This document shows positions 36,381-43,787 of a DNA stretch of 64,000 bases, piece after piece. Source of the stretch: Frankiales bacterium (GTDB taxonomy: Bacteria; Actinomycetota; Actinomycetes; Mycobacteriales; SCTD01); contig JAOPVP010000076.1 of NCBI GenBank assembly GCA_025966135.1, positions 1-64,000 of the forward strand, written 5' to 3'. Below the pieces are notes generated by a model. That model made no database searches. It had not been told where the DNA came from and was given only the letters and a program-made list of their open reading frames with translations. Position numbers and translations under genes: made by a program. Positions within the stretch are counted from its first letter, which is position 1, and each line of letters opens with the position of its first letter.

Positions 36381-37048
36381 GCGGCCACGGTCCGGCCGTC
36401 GACGAGATGGACCACACGGTCCGCGCGGGCGGCGACGACCGGGGAGTGTGTGACCAGTACGGTCGCCCCCACGGCGGGCCGCCAGGACTGGAGCAGGTCC
36501 AGGACCAGGCTCTCCTCGCTGAGGCTGACCTCGGCCGTCGGCTCGTCGGCCAGGAGGACGTCAGGTGCCCCCGCGAGGGCGACGGCAAGCCCGGCTCGTG
36601 CGGTCTCGCCGCCGGACAGCGTGGTCGGGCGCGCGGTGCGCACCTCGGACAGCCCGAGGCCCTCGAGCAGCTCTTCCGGGGTGGGACCGCCTCCGCCGCC
36701 GGCACGCTGCCGCAATGCCAGGGCCAGCCGGACGTTCTCCAACACGGTCAGGTGCCCGAGCAGTCCGCTGGACTGGGTGAGCACGCCGATGCGGCGGCCA
36801 CGCAGCCGCGCCGCGGCGGCAGGGGACAGGTGACTGAGCAGCTCGCCCTGCACGAGCACCTGGCCGCCGTCGGGGTCATCAAGACCGGCAAGGAGACCCA
36901 GCAGCGTCGACTTGCCCGAGCCCGACGGGCCGGTGACGGCCACCGTCTCGCCCGGCTCGCAGCGCAGGTGGAGGTCCAGAAGGGCGGGAACCTCGGTGCC
37001 TCCCCGACGGTAGAAGCGGTGGAGGCCACGTGCCTCGAGGGGGCTCAC
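36377..37048 (-). CDS. ABC ATPase of the FtsX-type system (first subunit, altered D-loop)
   Basis: This 223-residue ATPase has Walker A (GPSGSGKST), signature LSGGETARAGLAVA and Walker B with ADEPT, but the D-loop reads AEVSLSEE where G-x-L/V-D is expected, and the H-loop is THS. This suggests a degenerate half-site in a heterodimer with the next ATPase. The GTG at 37048 overlaps the lipoprotein stop (GTGA). Longer readings run inside the lipoprotein gene. Confidence 0.86.
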   Translation of the reverse strand: MSPLEARGLHRFYRRGGTEVPALLDLHLRCEPGETVAVTGPSGSGKSTLLGLLAGLDDPDGGQVLVQGELLSHLSPAAAARLRGRRIGVLTQSSGLLGHLTVLENVRLALALRQRAGGGGGPTPEELLEGLGLSEVRTARPTTLSGGETARAGLAVALAGAPDVLLADEPTAEVSLSEESLVLDLLQSWRPAVGATVLVTHSPVVAARADRVVHLVDGRTVAA

Positions 37049-37698
37049 GCGATCTGCAGGCTCTGCACCATGGTGCGGTAGGCGTCCACGTTGTCGGCGC
37101 CGACCGGCCCGAACATCTCGACCACGACCTCGTGGCCGGCGTGCACGAGCTCGTACCGCTGGACCTCGTCGCGGTACTGCCTGCCGGTCACCGGGTCCGG
37201 CGCGGAGTTGCGCCGGTAGACGATGAGGACGCCGGTGCCGCCGGGCATGCTCGCTGTCGCAACACTCCTCAGCTCGAAGGCGGCCTGGGTGCCCTTCAGC
37301 GTGGGCACGTCCTGCGCCTTGGCGCCGGCCACGGTGGTCGAGCGGGTCGCCGTACCGGTCTGGACCTGGACGCCGTTGAGCTTGTCGGTGAAGAGTACGG
37401 CGGCCCCGTGCTCGTTCTGCGTCCACCCCTCGGGGTGCGTGAACGAGTAGTGCCCGGTGGCGTTGGCGTAGCGGACGAAGGCCACGTTGTCGGCGATGTC
37501 GCCCGGCGGAGCGTTCTCGGCCGCCACCGGGGACTGCTGCGCGCTCGCCGTCCCGGTGGGCGTCGTCGACGCCATGGTGCCGGCGCTGCTCGGCGCAGAA
37601 GCGGCGGACCCCCCTCCGGAGGAGCTGCACGCGGCGAGCATCAAGACGGCGAGGCTGAGGGCGGCGAGGCTGACGGTGGCACGGCGCTGACCAGACAT
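37045..37698 (-). CDS. Lipoprotein of the FtsX-type export operon
   Basis: This 217-residue protein has a lipoprotein signal (lipobox LAAC, Cys24), a Ser/Ala/Thr-rich linker (about 25-70) and a compact domain (about 75-217) with SFTHPEGWTQNE, resembling PsbP/LpqN-like small domains of actinobacterial lipoproteins. It opens the operon and overlaps the first ATPase. The ATG at 37698 lies 7 bases after a TAGCGT box. It may act as the substrate-binding or sensing part; the function is unknown. Confidence 0.8.
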   Translation of the reverse strand: MSGQRRATVSLAALSLAVLMLAACSSSGGGSAASAPSSAGTMASTTPTGTASAQQSPVAAENAPPGDIADNVAFVRYANATGHYSFTHPEGWTQNEHGAAVLFTDKLNGVQVQTGTATRSTTVAGAKAQDVPTLKGTQAAFELRSVATASMPGGTGVLIVYRRNSAPDPVTGRQYRDEVQRYELVHAGHEVVVEMFGPVGADNVDAYRTMVQSLQIA

Positions 37699-37705
37699 GT
37701 CCCGG

Positions 37706-37711
37706 ACGCTA
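37706..37711 (-). promoter_or_regulatory. -10 box of leaderless lipoprotein operon
   Basis: TAGCGT on the minus strand is 7 bases before the lipoprotein ATG. It faces the kinase promoter box (37773-37778) across 61 bases, so both operons share one 87-base control region. Confidence 0.5.
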
Positions 37712-37772
37712 GGCAGGCGCAGGTCAACGATGCGCTCCTTGAAGGTCAACGTCCCGTTTGCCTTGGGCTGCC

Positions 37773-37778
37773 TAGAGT
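37773..37778 (+). promoter_or_regulatory. -10 box of leaderless sensor-kinase mRNA
   Basis: TAGAGT is 7 bases before the GTG of the kinase gene, the same sequence and spacing as before ctaB. Confidence 0.55.
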
Positions 37779-37785
37779 CCGGAGC

Positions 37786-39045
37786 GTGAAGCGCACCTCG
37801 CCGCCGTTGCTGCGCACCCGTGTGCGCCGCGCGATGGTGCTGCTCGCGGCTGCCGCGATTGTGCTGTTCGGCGTGCCGCTGGCGGTTGCGGTGGAACGCC
37901 TGCTCTCCGGCGCGGCCCTGTCGGCGCTGCAGCGCGACGCGACCCGGGCTGTGGCCGCCGTGCCCGACAACACGCTGCAGACGGGCGTCAAGGTGGCCCT
38001 TCCGCGGGCCACCACGGCCACCCGCCTCGGTCTGTACGACGCCACCGGCAGGCGGGTCGGCGGCGCCGGCCCCGCGCGGTCGGCCCTGGCGGGCCTGTCC
38101 GGTGACGGCAAGGAGCACCACGGGAACGAGGCCGGCCAGCTCGTCGTGGCCTCGCCGGTGCTGTCGGACACCACCGTTGCCGGCAGCGTGCGGGCCGAGT
38201 TGCCGCTGTCCGTTCTCCGCAGACGGGTGCTGGAGGCCTGGGGCGGCCTGGTTGCGTTGGCGGTGCTGGTCCTGGCCGTCACTGCGCTGCTGGCGCGGCG
38301 CGCCTCGCGGCGCATCGCCGAGCCGTTCGAGCAGATCACCCGGGCGGCACGGACACTGGGCGCCGGCTCGTTCGACGTCGCGCTTCCCGGCTGGGGTCTG
38401 GCTGAGGCTGACGCTGCCGGTAAGGCCCTGCAGGAGACGGGCCGGGAGCTGGAGACCCTGGTGCGGCACGAGCGCGAGTTCGTCCGGTACGCCTCCCACC
38501 AGCTCAGGACGCCGCTGAGCGCGCTGGTGGTGCAGCTGGAGCAGCTGCAGGCAGGAGCTGACCCGGAGACGACCGCGGCGGCCGCGCTCGACCGGGCGCA
38601 CCACCTCGAGGCCACCATCTCGGACCTGTTGGCGGTACGAACCCCAGCCGGACGGGAGACCTGCGACCCGCGCCTGGTGGCCGAGGAGCTCGCGGCGCGC
38701 TGGCGACGGACCACGACACGCGACCTCGTGCTGCGGGCCGACGACGTGGACCGGGTCGCCGTGCCGGGTGCGGCGTTGCGCCAGGCCTTGGAGGTGCTGC
38801 TCGACAACGCGCTGCGCCACGGCGCCGGCACTGTCACCGTCACCATCGAGCCGCTCGGGGACTGGGTCGTCGTCGAGGTCGCGGACGAGGGCGCCGGCTT
38901 CGGGGACGACCACGAGCCAGGGACCGGGCTGGTGCTGGCGACCTCGCTGGTCGAGCGGTTCGGCGGAGACCTGCTGGTTCGCAGACGGACACCTTGCCCT
39001 CGGGTGGCGCTGCTGCTACCCCTTCAGTCGAGCTCGAACCGGTAG
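37786..39045 (+). CDS. Sensor histidine kinase
   Basis: This 419-residue membrane kinase has a first helix (about 12-35), an extracytoplasmic sensor region (about 36-140), a second helix (about 148-170), HAMP, the phosphoacceptor His238 in YASHQLRTPL, the N-box LLDNALRHG and a G1 box DEGAGF. The GTG at 37786 is the leaderless start. It is divergent from the lipoprotein/ABC operon, its probable target, and its 3' end overlaps the response-regulator gene on the other strand by 22 bases. Confidence 0.9.
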   Translation: MKRTSPPLLRTRVRRAMVLLAAAAIVLFGVPLAVAVERLLSGAALSALQRDATRAVAAVPDNTLQTGVKVALPRATTATRLGLYDATGRRVGGAGPARSALAGLSGDGKEHHGNEAGQLVVASPVLSDTTVAGSVRAELPLSVLRRRVLEAWGGLVALAVLVLAVTALLARRASRRIAEPFEQITRAARTLGAGSFDVALPGWGLAEADAAGKALQETGRELETLVRHEREFVRYASHQLRTPLSALVVQLEQLQAGADPETTAAAALDRAHHLEATISDLLAVRTPAGRETCDPRLVAEELAARWRRTTTRDLVLRADDVDRVAVPGAALRQALEVLLDNALRHGAGTVTVTIEPLGDWVVVEVADEGAGFGDDHEPGTGLVLATSLVERFGGDLLVRRRTPCPRVALLLPLQSSSNR

Positions 39046-39719
39046 CCGAAGCCGCGCAGCGTGGCGATCCGGTCCCACCGCTCACCGGCATCCGCCAGCT
39101 TGCGTCGGAGGTTCGCGACGTGGACGTCGAGCGTCTTCGTGGAGCCTTCCCAGTGCTCGTCCCACACGTCGTCCATGAGCTGCTCGCGGCGGACCGCCGT
39201 ACCGGCTGTGGACGCGAGAGCCACGAGCAGCTCGAACTCCTTCGGGCGTAGGGGCAGCTCCGCCTCACCGACCCAGGCACGGCGGGCGCGGAGATCGAGG
39301 CGGGTCCTGCCCACCCGCAGGTCGGGTTGCCCGAGCGCGTCGCGGCGGCGAAGGTGCGCGCGCAGCCGGGCCAGCAGCTCCACGGTGCGGAAGGGCTTGG
39401 CGACGTAGTCGTCGGCGCCGGCGTCCAAGGCCAAGACCGCGTCGGCCTCGTCGGTGCGGGCGGTGACGACGACGACCACTACCTGGTTGTCCAGGGCACG
39501 GATCTGCCTGCAGAGCTCGACGCCGTCGCCGTCCGGCAAGCCGAGGTCCAGCAGCACCAGGTCCGCCGGGCCGCTGGTCATCAAGGCTCGTGCCTGGGCG
39601 CAGTCCCGGGCCCACCGCACCTCGTACGACGACGCTGCCAGGGTGGCCACCAGGCCGCCACCGAGAGTGGGGTCGTCCTCGACGACCAGGACGCGCGCGC
39701 CCATCCCGCCGTCGTCCAT
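39024..39719 (-). CDS. OmpR-type response regulator
   Basis: This 231-residue regulator has a receiver domain (phosphoacceptor Asp58 in LLDLGLPDG, acidic pocket EDD at 14-16, Lys in AKPF) and an OmpR/PhoB winged helix (LRPKEFELL, LDVHVANLRRKL, TLRGFGYRF). The ATG at 39719 follows GGGAGG by 8 bases. It is tail to tail with the kinase gene rather than in one operon with it. It probably binds near 37699-37785 and controls the ABC operon (inference). Confidence 0.92.
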   Translation of the reverse strand: MDDGGMGARVLVVEDDPTLGGGLVATLAASSYEVRWARDCAQARALMTSGPADLVLLDLGLPDGDGVELCRQIRALDNQVVVVVVTARTDEADAVLALDAGADDYVAKPFRTVELLARLRAHLRRRDALGQPDLRVGRTRLDLRARRAWVGEAELPLRPKEFELLVALASTAGTAVRREQLMDDVWDEHWEGSTKTLDVHVANLRRKLADAGERWDRIATLRGFGYRFELD

Positions 39720-39757
39720 GTGCGTGCCTCCCGGTGTCGAGGAGGAGGCTAGGCGGC

Positions 39758-40633
39758 TCACCGCTCCAGGTCCTTCAGTGCCCGCACAAGCCTCGTCTGC
39801 AGCCCGCCTGTGGATCGGCCAGGCAGCTCCACGACGAAGGCCGACGTGCCCGGCCAGGTCGTGTTCTGCCAGGAGGTCGCACTGCCGGGATAGCGCGGCA
39901 GACGGCGCAGCGGGAGTCCGGCGAGGGTGGCGAACCGGCGCTCGACGGCGACAGCGCCGCCTGACTCGTCGACGACAGCGACCGGCTGGTGGAACCACAC
40001 CGACGCGGTGGGGCGGAGCCCCTTGATGAGGCCGACCAGGGCGCGGGACTCGGGTTCGGACAGCGGGCCGGTGCCGGAGTACTGCTGGTCCCCTGGCCGG
40101 CCGAGTGACTGCCAGCGGTAGGGGAAGTTGCGGTTGAGGTCCACCCCGCGGGCGTTCTGCCGGGTATGCGCCGCGACCCCGTCGGGGTTCGCGTCGGGCA
40201 CCACCACGACCTCGGTCGAGGCAGGAGGCGCTGTCCTCAGCAGCTGTTCGGCGATCCGGATGCCGCCGGTCTCATTCCCGTGAAGGCAGCCGACGACGAG
40301 GACCCGGTGCCTGGCGTTCGCGGGGCCAAGCGTCAGGGCGACCAGGGGACGACCTCGGACAGAGCGGCCGATCGTCGAGCGACGAGGCGCAGGCACGCTG
40401 CTGGGCGTGCCGGTGCCTACCGTGGGGGCATGCGTCGGTGCCGACGTCTGCGTGGGTGCGACGCTGGAAGGGGAGGTGGCTGCGGGTTGTCGCGCGCGGT
40501 CGGGTGTGGTGGTGCACGCCGCCACGAGCAGCACCGCCAGCGAGCCGACCGCTTGCCGTCGCGCGACGGCAAGCGGACGCTGAGGGTGGGGATGGTCTTG
40601 GAACGACTTCCCCAGGAGGCCGCCATGTCCCAC
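39758..40633 (-). CDS. M14-family zinc carboxypeptidase lipoprotein (MpaA-like)
   Basis: This protein of about 291 residues has an N-terminal signal with lipobox-like LVAAC, a Pro/Thr/Ser-rich linker and an M14 domain: zinc motif HGNETGG, DLNRNFP, a later His in WFHQP, and the catalytic Glu in VVELPG. MpaA-like enzymes cut gamma-D-Glu-diaminopimelate bonds of peptidoglycan peptides, so cell-wall turnover is likely. The start is uncertain: GTG at 40633 is the only common start before the signal but overlaps the divergent small gene, and a 28-bp palindrome lies inside the signal-coding part. Confidence 0.8.
   Translation of the reverse strand: MGHGGLLGKSFQDHPHPQRPLAVARRQAVGSLAVLLVAACTTTPDRARQPAATSPSSVAPTQTSAPTHAPTVGTGTPSSVPAPRRSTIGRSVRGRPLVALTLGPANARHRVLVVGCLHGNETGGIRIAEQLLRTAPPASTEVVVVPDANPDGVAAHTRQNARGVDLNRNFPYRWQSLGRPGDQQYSGTGPLSEPESRALVGLIKGLRPTASVWFHQPVAVVDESGGAVAVERRFATLAGLPLRRLPRYPGSATSWQNTTWPGTSAFVVELPGRSTGGLQTRLVRALKDLER
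40549..40576. repeat. 28-bp perfect palindrome
   Basis: The half-site CCGCTTGCCGTCGC is followed immediately by its exact reverse complement, with no spacer. It lies in the signal-peptide region of the M14 gene and 48 bases before the divergent 44-codon gene. It may be an operator for a large dimeric regulator or a structured RNA or DNA element; there is no T-run. Confidence 0.8.
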
Positions 40634-40759
40634 CGCCGCGCACCTCACGTCCGTGTCCGCGAGCACGATCACCTGTACGACCCGGTGAACGTCCTGATCG
40701 TGGGGCTTCTCGTCGCAGTCTTCCTGATCGTGCAGGCCATCGCACCCCAAGCGCTCTGA
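40625..40759 (+). CDS. Small single-pass membrane protein (44 residues)
   Basis: ATG at 40625 follows a perfect AGGAGG by 5 bases. The product has a basic His/Arg-rich N-terminal half (about 1-20), then one membrane helix (about 23-38, VNVLIVGLLVAVFLIVQ). An in-frame ATG at 40592 would add 11 residues but has a weaker ribosome site. No family is recognised. It is divergent from, and overlaps the 5' end of, the M14 gene, and precedes the acetyltransferase gene by 30 bases. Confidence 0.65.
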   Translation: MSHRRAPHVRVREHDHLYDPVNVLIVGLLVAVFLIVQAIAPQAL

Positions 40760-40789
40760 CGCCCGCCCGATCGTCGACAGGAAGCACTG

Positions 40790-41590
40790 GTGCCCCAGCT
40801 CGAGCTGGACGACGAGCGCAAGGCCGGTCTCGCCGCCGTCCTCGAGGAGTCGGCGCGCGTCCTGGCCGCGATCAGGTACGGCACCGCGTTCCGGCTCGGG
40901 CCGGCGAGCATCGTGCTGAACGCCGACAACCCGTTGGCCACCGGTAGCTTCGCGGCCGGGCTCGATGGTGACCTCGCGATGGTGGAGCGCACCCTGCTGG
41001 CCCTTCCGCTGGTGTGGAAGGAGGCGGGCCGGCACCAGGTGGTGGTGCTGGCCAGCCCGTCCAGCGCTCCTGAGCTGGAGCTGCTCGCCGAGGAGTGCGG
41101 CTACGAGGCCGCGGAGGAGACCACCACGATGCTGCTCACCGATCCGCGGCAGCTCGTCGACGGCGAGCCGGGGATCCTCGTGCGTCCCCTCCCAGAGGAG
41201 GATGAGGACAAGGTCGGCGCCCTCATCGCCGCCGCGCATGACTGGTCGCCGTCGATCGGCCAGCGGCTGCAGGTCGTGCAGGGCCACCGCCTCGACGACC
41301 CGCGGCACCTGGCGTTCGGCGCCTGGGAGGGCGGCGTGCTCGTCGGTGTTGCCACCGGCTTCCTCCACGGAGCCACCGGCCAGGTCGTGCACGTCGCGGT
41401 GGCGCGGGGCGCTCGTGGACACCGACTCGGGCGGGCACTGACGAGTGCCGTGGCCACCACGCTGCTCCAGCGTGGTGCCAGGCTCGTGTGGCTCACCGCG
41501 GAGGCGGGCGGCCTGACTGAGCGTCTCTTCGCGGGATTGGGGTTCGAATCGGCTTATGACGCCATCGTCTTCACCAGCCCTGTGGACTGA
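40790..41590 (+). CDS. GNAT-family N-acetyltransferase
   Basis: This 266-residue protein has a C-terminal GNAT domain with the acetyl-CoA site (RGARGHRLGRALTSA) and the ending strand-helix (LFAGLGFESAYD). The first 130 residues may be a second, degenerate GNAT-like domain. The GTG at 40790 follows AGGAAG. The substrate is unknown. It probably shares a transcript with the small membrane protein gene. Confidence 0.82.
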   Translation: MPQLELDDERKAGLAAVLEESARVLAAIRYGTAFRLGPASIVLNADNPLATGSFAAGLDGDLAMVERTLLALPLVWKEAGRHQVVVLASPSSAPELELLAEECGYEAAEETTTMLLTDPRQLVDGEPGILVRPLPEEDEDKVGALIAAAHDWSPSIGQRLQVVQGHRLDDPRHLAFGAWEGGVLVGVATGFLHGATGQVVHVAVARGARGHRLGRALTSAVATTLLQRGARLVWLTAEAGGLTERLFAGLGFESAYDAIVFTSPVD

Positions 41591-41667
41591 GGGAGGTTGG
41601 AGTGGCCGGTATGGCGGTAGGTGGGTGATCATGCGGTCAGGACCGCGCCGACGAGGAGGGTGAAGAC

Positions 41668-41877
41668 GTGGTGGAACTCAAGAAAGGCAGCAGGGTCACT
41701 GGCGGCGACCGGGAAAACCTGTCCGAGCAGCTGAAGAAGAAGTACGAGGGAGGCGCCAGCATCCGGGCCCTCGCGCAGGAGTCCGGCCGGTCCTACGGTT
41801 TCGTGCATCGCATCCTGAGCGAGGCTGGCGCCACCCTGAGGGGTCGCGGCGGGGCCACCCGGAAGAAGAGCAGCTGA
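41668..41877 (+). CDS. Small helix-turn-helix protein (69 residues), actinobacterial type
   Basis: This 69-residue basic protein contains a single HTH (about residues 30-56, SIRALAQESGRSYGFVHRIL) and a Gly/Arg/Lys tail (LRGRGGATRKK). Close relatives of this size are common in Actinobacteria and unassigned in function; DNA binding is expected. The GTG at 41668 follows GAGGAGGG. Its stop overlaps the CTG start of the enoyl-CoA hydratase by four bases, so translation is coupled. Confidence 0.82.
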   Translation: MVELKKGSRVTGGDRENLSEQLKKKYEGGASIRALAQESGRSYGFVHRILSEAGATLRGRGGATRKKSS

Positions 41878-42608
41878 GCGGTTCGCAGCTCGTCGTCACC
41901 GACGAGCTGGCCACCCTGACGCTGACGCGTCCCGAGAAGCGCAACGCGCAGGACCCGGTCCTCTGGGCGGAGCTCGCTGAGCACGGTCGCACGCTGCCGG
42001 GCAGCGTGCGGGTAGTCATCGTGCGGGGCGAAGGAGCCTCGTTCAGCGCCGGGCTGGACCGTTCGCAGTTCTCCCTGCTCGCCGAGCTTGGCCGCGCCGA
42101 CGACGCGGAGGACCAGATCGCTGCGTTCCAGCACGGCTTCTCGTGGCTGTCGCGCCCGGACCTCGTCAGCATCGCGGCGGTGCAGGGCCACGCCATCGGA
42201 GCGGGTTTCCAGCTCGCGCTGGCCTGCGACCTGCGCGTCGCAGCCGAGGGAACGGTCTTCGCGATGGCCGAGACCTCGCTGGGGATCGTCCCGGACCTGA
42301 CAGGAACCCATCCTCTGGTGGCCGCCGCCGGCCTCACGCGCGCTCTGGAGTGGTGTCTCACCGGCCGCCGGGTCGAGGCGTCGGAGGCGCAGCGCGCGGG
42401 CGTGGTCAACCTCGTCGTCCCTGCGGAGGAGCTCGACCAGGCCGCCCTGGACCTCGCTTCCGCCGTACTCGCCTGTCCTCGGGACGCTGTCATCGAGACC
42501 AAGGTCCTGCTGCAAGGGGCCGGGTCGCGGTCCGCGCCCGCGCAGTGGAAGGCTGAGCGGGAAGCGCAGGTGAGACGCCTGCGAGACCTTGCGCAACGAG
42601 GGGACTGA
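41874..42608 (+). CDS. Enoyl-CoA hydratase/isomerase, probable CTG start
   Basis: This 244-residue crotonase-fold protein has the oxyanion-hole segments SFSAGLD and GHAIGAGFQLALACD, and ETSLGIVPD where many hydratases carry a catalytic Glu. The family N-terminus (ELATLTLTRPEKRNAQ) is coded upstream of the first GTG (42006); the only start that covers it is CTG at 41874, within a CTGA overlap with the HTH gene and after GGAAGAAG. The next gene starts at its stop. It likely works in acyl-CoA breakdown with the dehydrogenase that follows. Confidence 0.85.
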   Translation: MSGSQLVVTDELATLTLTRPEKRNAQDPVLWAELAEHGRTLPGSVRVVIVRGEGASFSAGLDRSQFSLLAELGRADDAEDQIAAFQHGFSWLSRPDLVSIAAVQGHAIGAGFQLALACDLRVAAEGTVFAMAETSLGIVPDLTGTHPLVAAAGLTRALEWCLTGRRVEASEAQRAGVVNLVVPAEELDQAALDLASAVLACPRDAVIETKVLLQGAGSRSAPAQWKAEREAQVRRLRDLAQRGD

Positions 42609-43762
42609 TGGATCTCACGCTGAGCCCGGAGCAGGACGCCGTACGCAAGGCGGTCAAGGAGTGGGTCGACGACGTCGTCACTCCCCGAGCCCTGCAGAAC
42701 GACCGGGCGGAGCGGTTCCCGCAAGAGGCCCTCGACGGACTGCGTCAGACCGGCTTCATCGGTCTGTCCATCCCCGAGCAGTACGGCGGTGGGGGCGGCG
42801 ACCCGTTGAGCTACGTGCTGTACATCGAGGAGCTGGGGCGCGGCGACGCCAACGTGCGGTCCATCGTGAGCGTGCACCTGGGCCTCGTCGCCGGCTCCAT
42901 CGACCGGTGGGGGACGCCCGAGCAGAAGGAGCACTGGCTGCCTCGCATGGCGACCGGTGAGGTGCTCGGCTGCTTCGGCCTGACCGAGCCGGACTACGGC
43001 TCCAACCCGGCCGACCTGCAGGCCACGGCGGTGCGCCAGGCCGACGGTGGCTACCTGCTCAACGGCACCAAGATCTTCATCACCAACGGCACCATCGCCG
43101 GTGTCACGCTCTTCATGGCGCGGACCGGTGGGCCCGGTGCCAAGGGCGTGTCGGCGTTCCTCGTACCGAACGACTCGCCGGGCTTCGAGGCCCGCCCGAT
43201 CCACGGCAAGCTCGGGCTGCGCTCCTGCGACACCGCCGAGCTGGTCCTGCGCGACGTGCGCGTGGGTCCCGAGGCGCTGCTCGGCGGCGAGGAGGGCAAG
43301 GGCATCCGGGTCGCGTTGACAGCGCTCAACGACGGCCGGATGTCACTCGGCGCGTCGTGCACCGGGATCGCCCAGGCGGCGCTCGACACCATGATCACCT
43401 ACACCACGCAGCGCAAGCAGTTCGGCAAGGTCATCGCCGGGCACCAGCTCGTCCAGGAGCTCATCGCGGACACCGCCGTCGAGGTCGACTGCGCCAGGCT
43501 CCTGACCTGGCGGGTCGCGGACCTCAAGACCCGTGGCGAGGACTACGCACTCGCGGCCTCCAAGGCGAAGTACTACGCGAGCGAGGCGTCGGTCCGGGCC
43601 GCGAACAACTGCGTACAAGCGCACGGGGGTTACGGATACATCGACGAGTACCCCGCGGGGAAGTACTTGCGTGACGCCCGCGTTACGACACTGTACGAAG
43701 GCACAAGCCAGATCCAGAAGCTCATCATCGGACGAGCGCTGACCGGGATCTCCGCCTTCTAA
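42608..43762 (+). CDS. Acyl-CoA dehydrogenase
   Basis: This 384-residue FAD enzyme oxidises acyl-CoA to trans-2-enoyl-CoA. The signature FGLTEPDYGSNP, the FAD-contact region and the catalytic Glu in YEGTSQIQ are present. The ATG shares its A with the hydratase stop (TGATG). The motif set and C-terminus (SQIQKLIIGRAL) resemble short-chain or glutaryl-type dehydrogenases; the substrate length is not certain. Confidence 0.93.
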   Translation: MDLTLSPEQDAVRKAVKEWVDDVVTPRALQNDRAERFPQEALDGLRQTGFIGLSIPEQYGGGGGDPLSYVLYIEELGRGDANVRSIVSVHLGLVAGSIDRWGTPEQKEHWLPRMATGEVLGCFGLTEPDYGSNPADLQATAVRQADGGYLLNGTKIFITNGTIAGVTLFMARTGGPGAKGVSAFLVPNDSPGFEARPIHGKLGLRSCDTAELVLRDVRVGPEALLGGEEGKGIRVALTALNDGRMSLGASCTGIAQAALDTMITYTTQRKQFGKVIAGHQLVQELIADTAVEVDCARLLTWRVADLKTRGEDYALAASKAKYYASEASVRAANNCVQAHGGYGYIDEYPAGKYLRDARVTTLYEGTSQIQKLIIGRALTGISAF

Positions 43763-43787
43763 GGAACTGTCGAAGAAGGGGGCCGTC

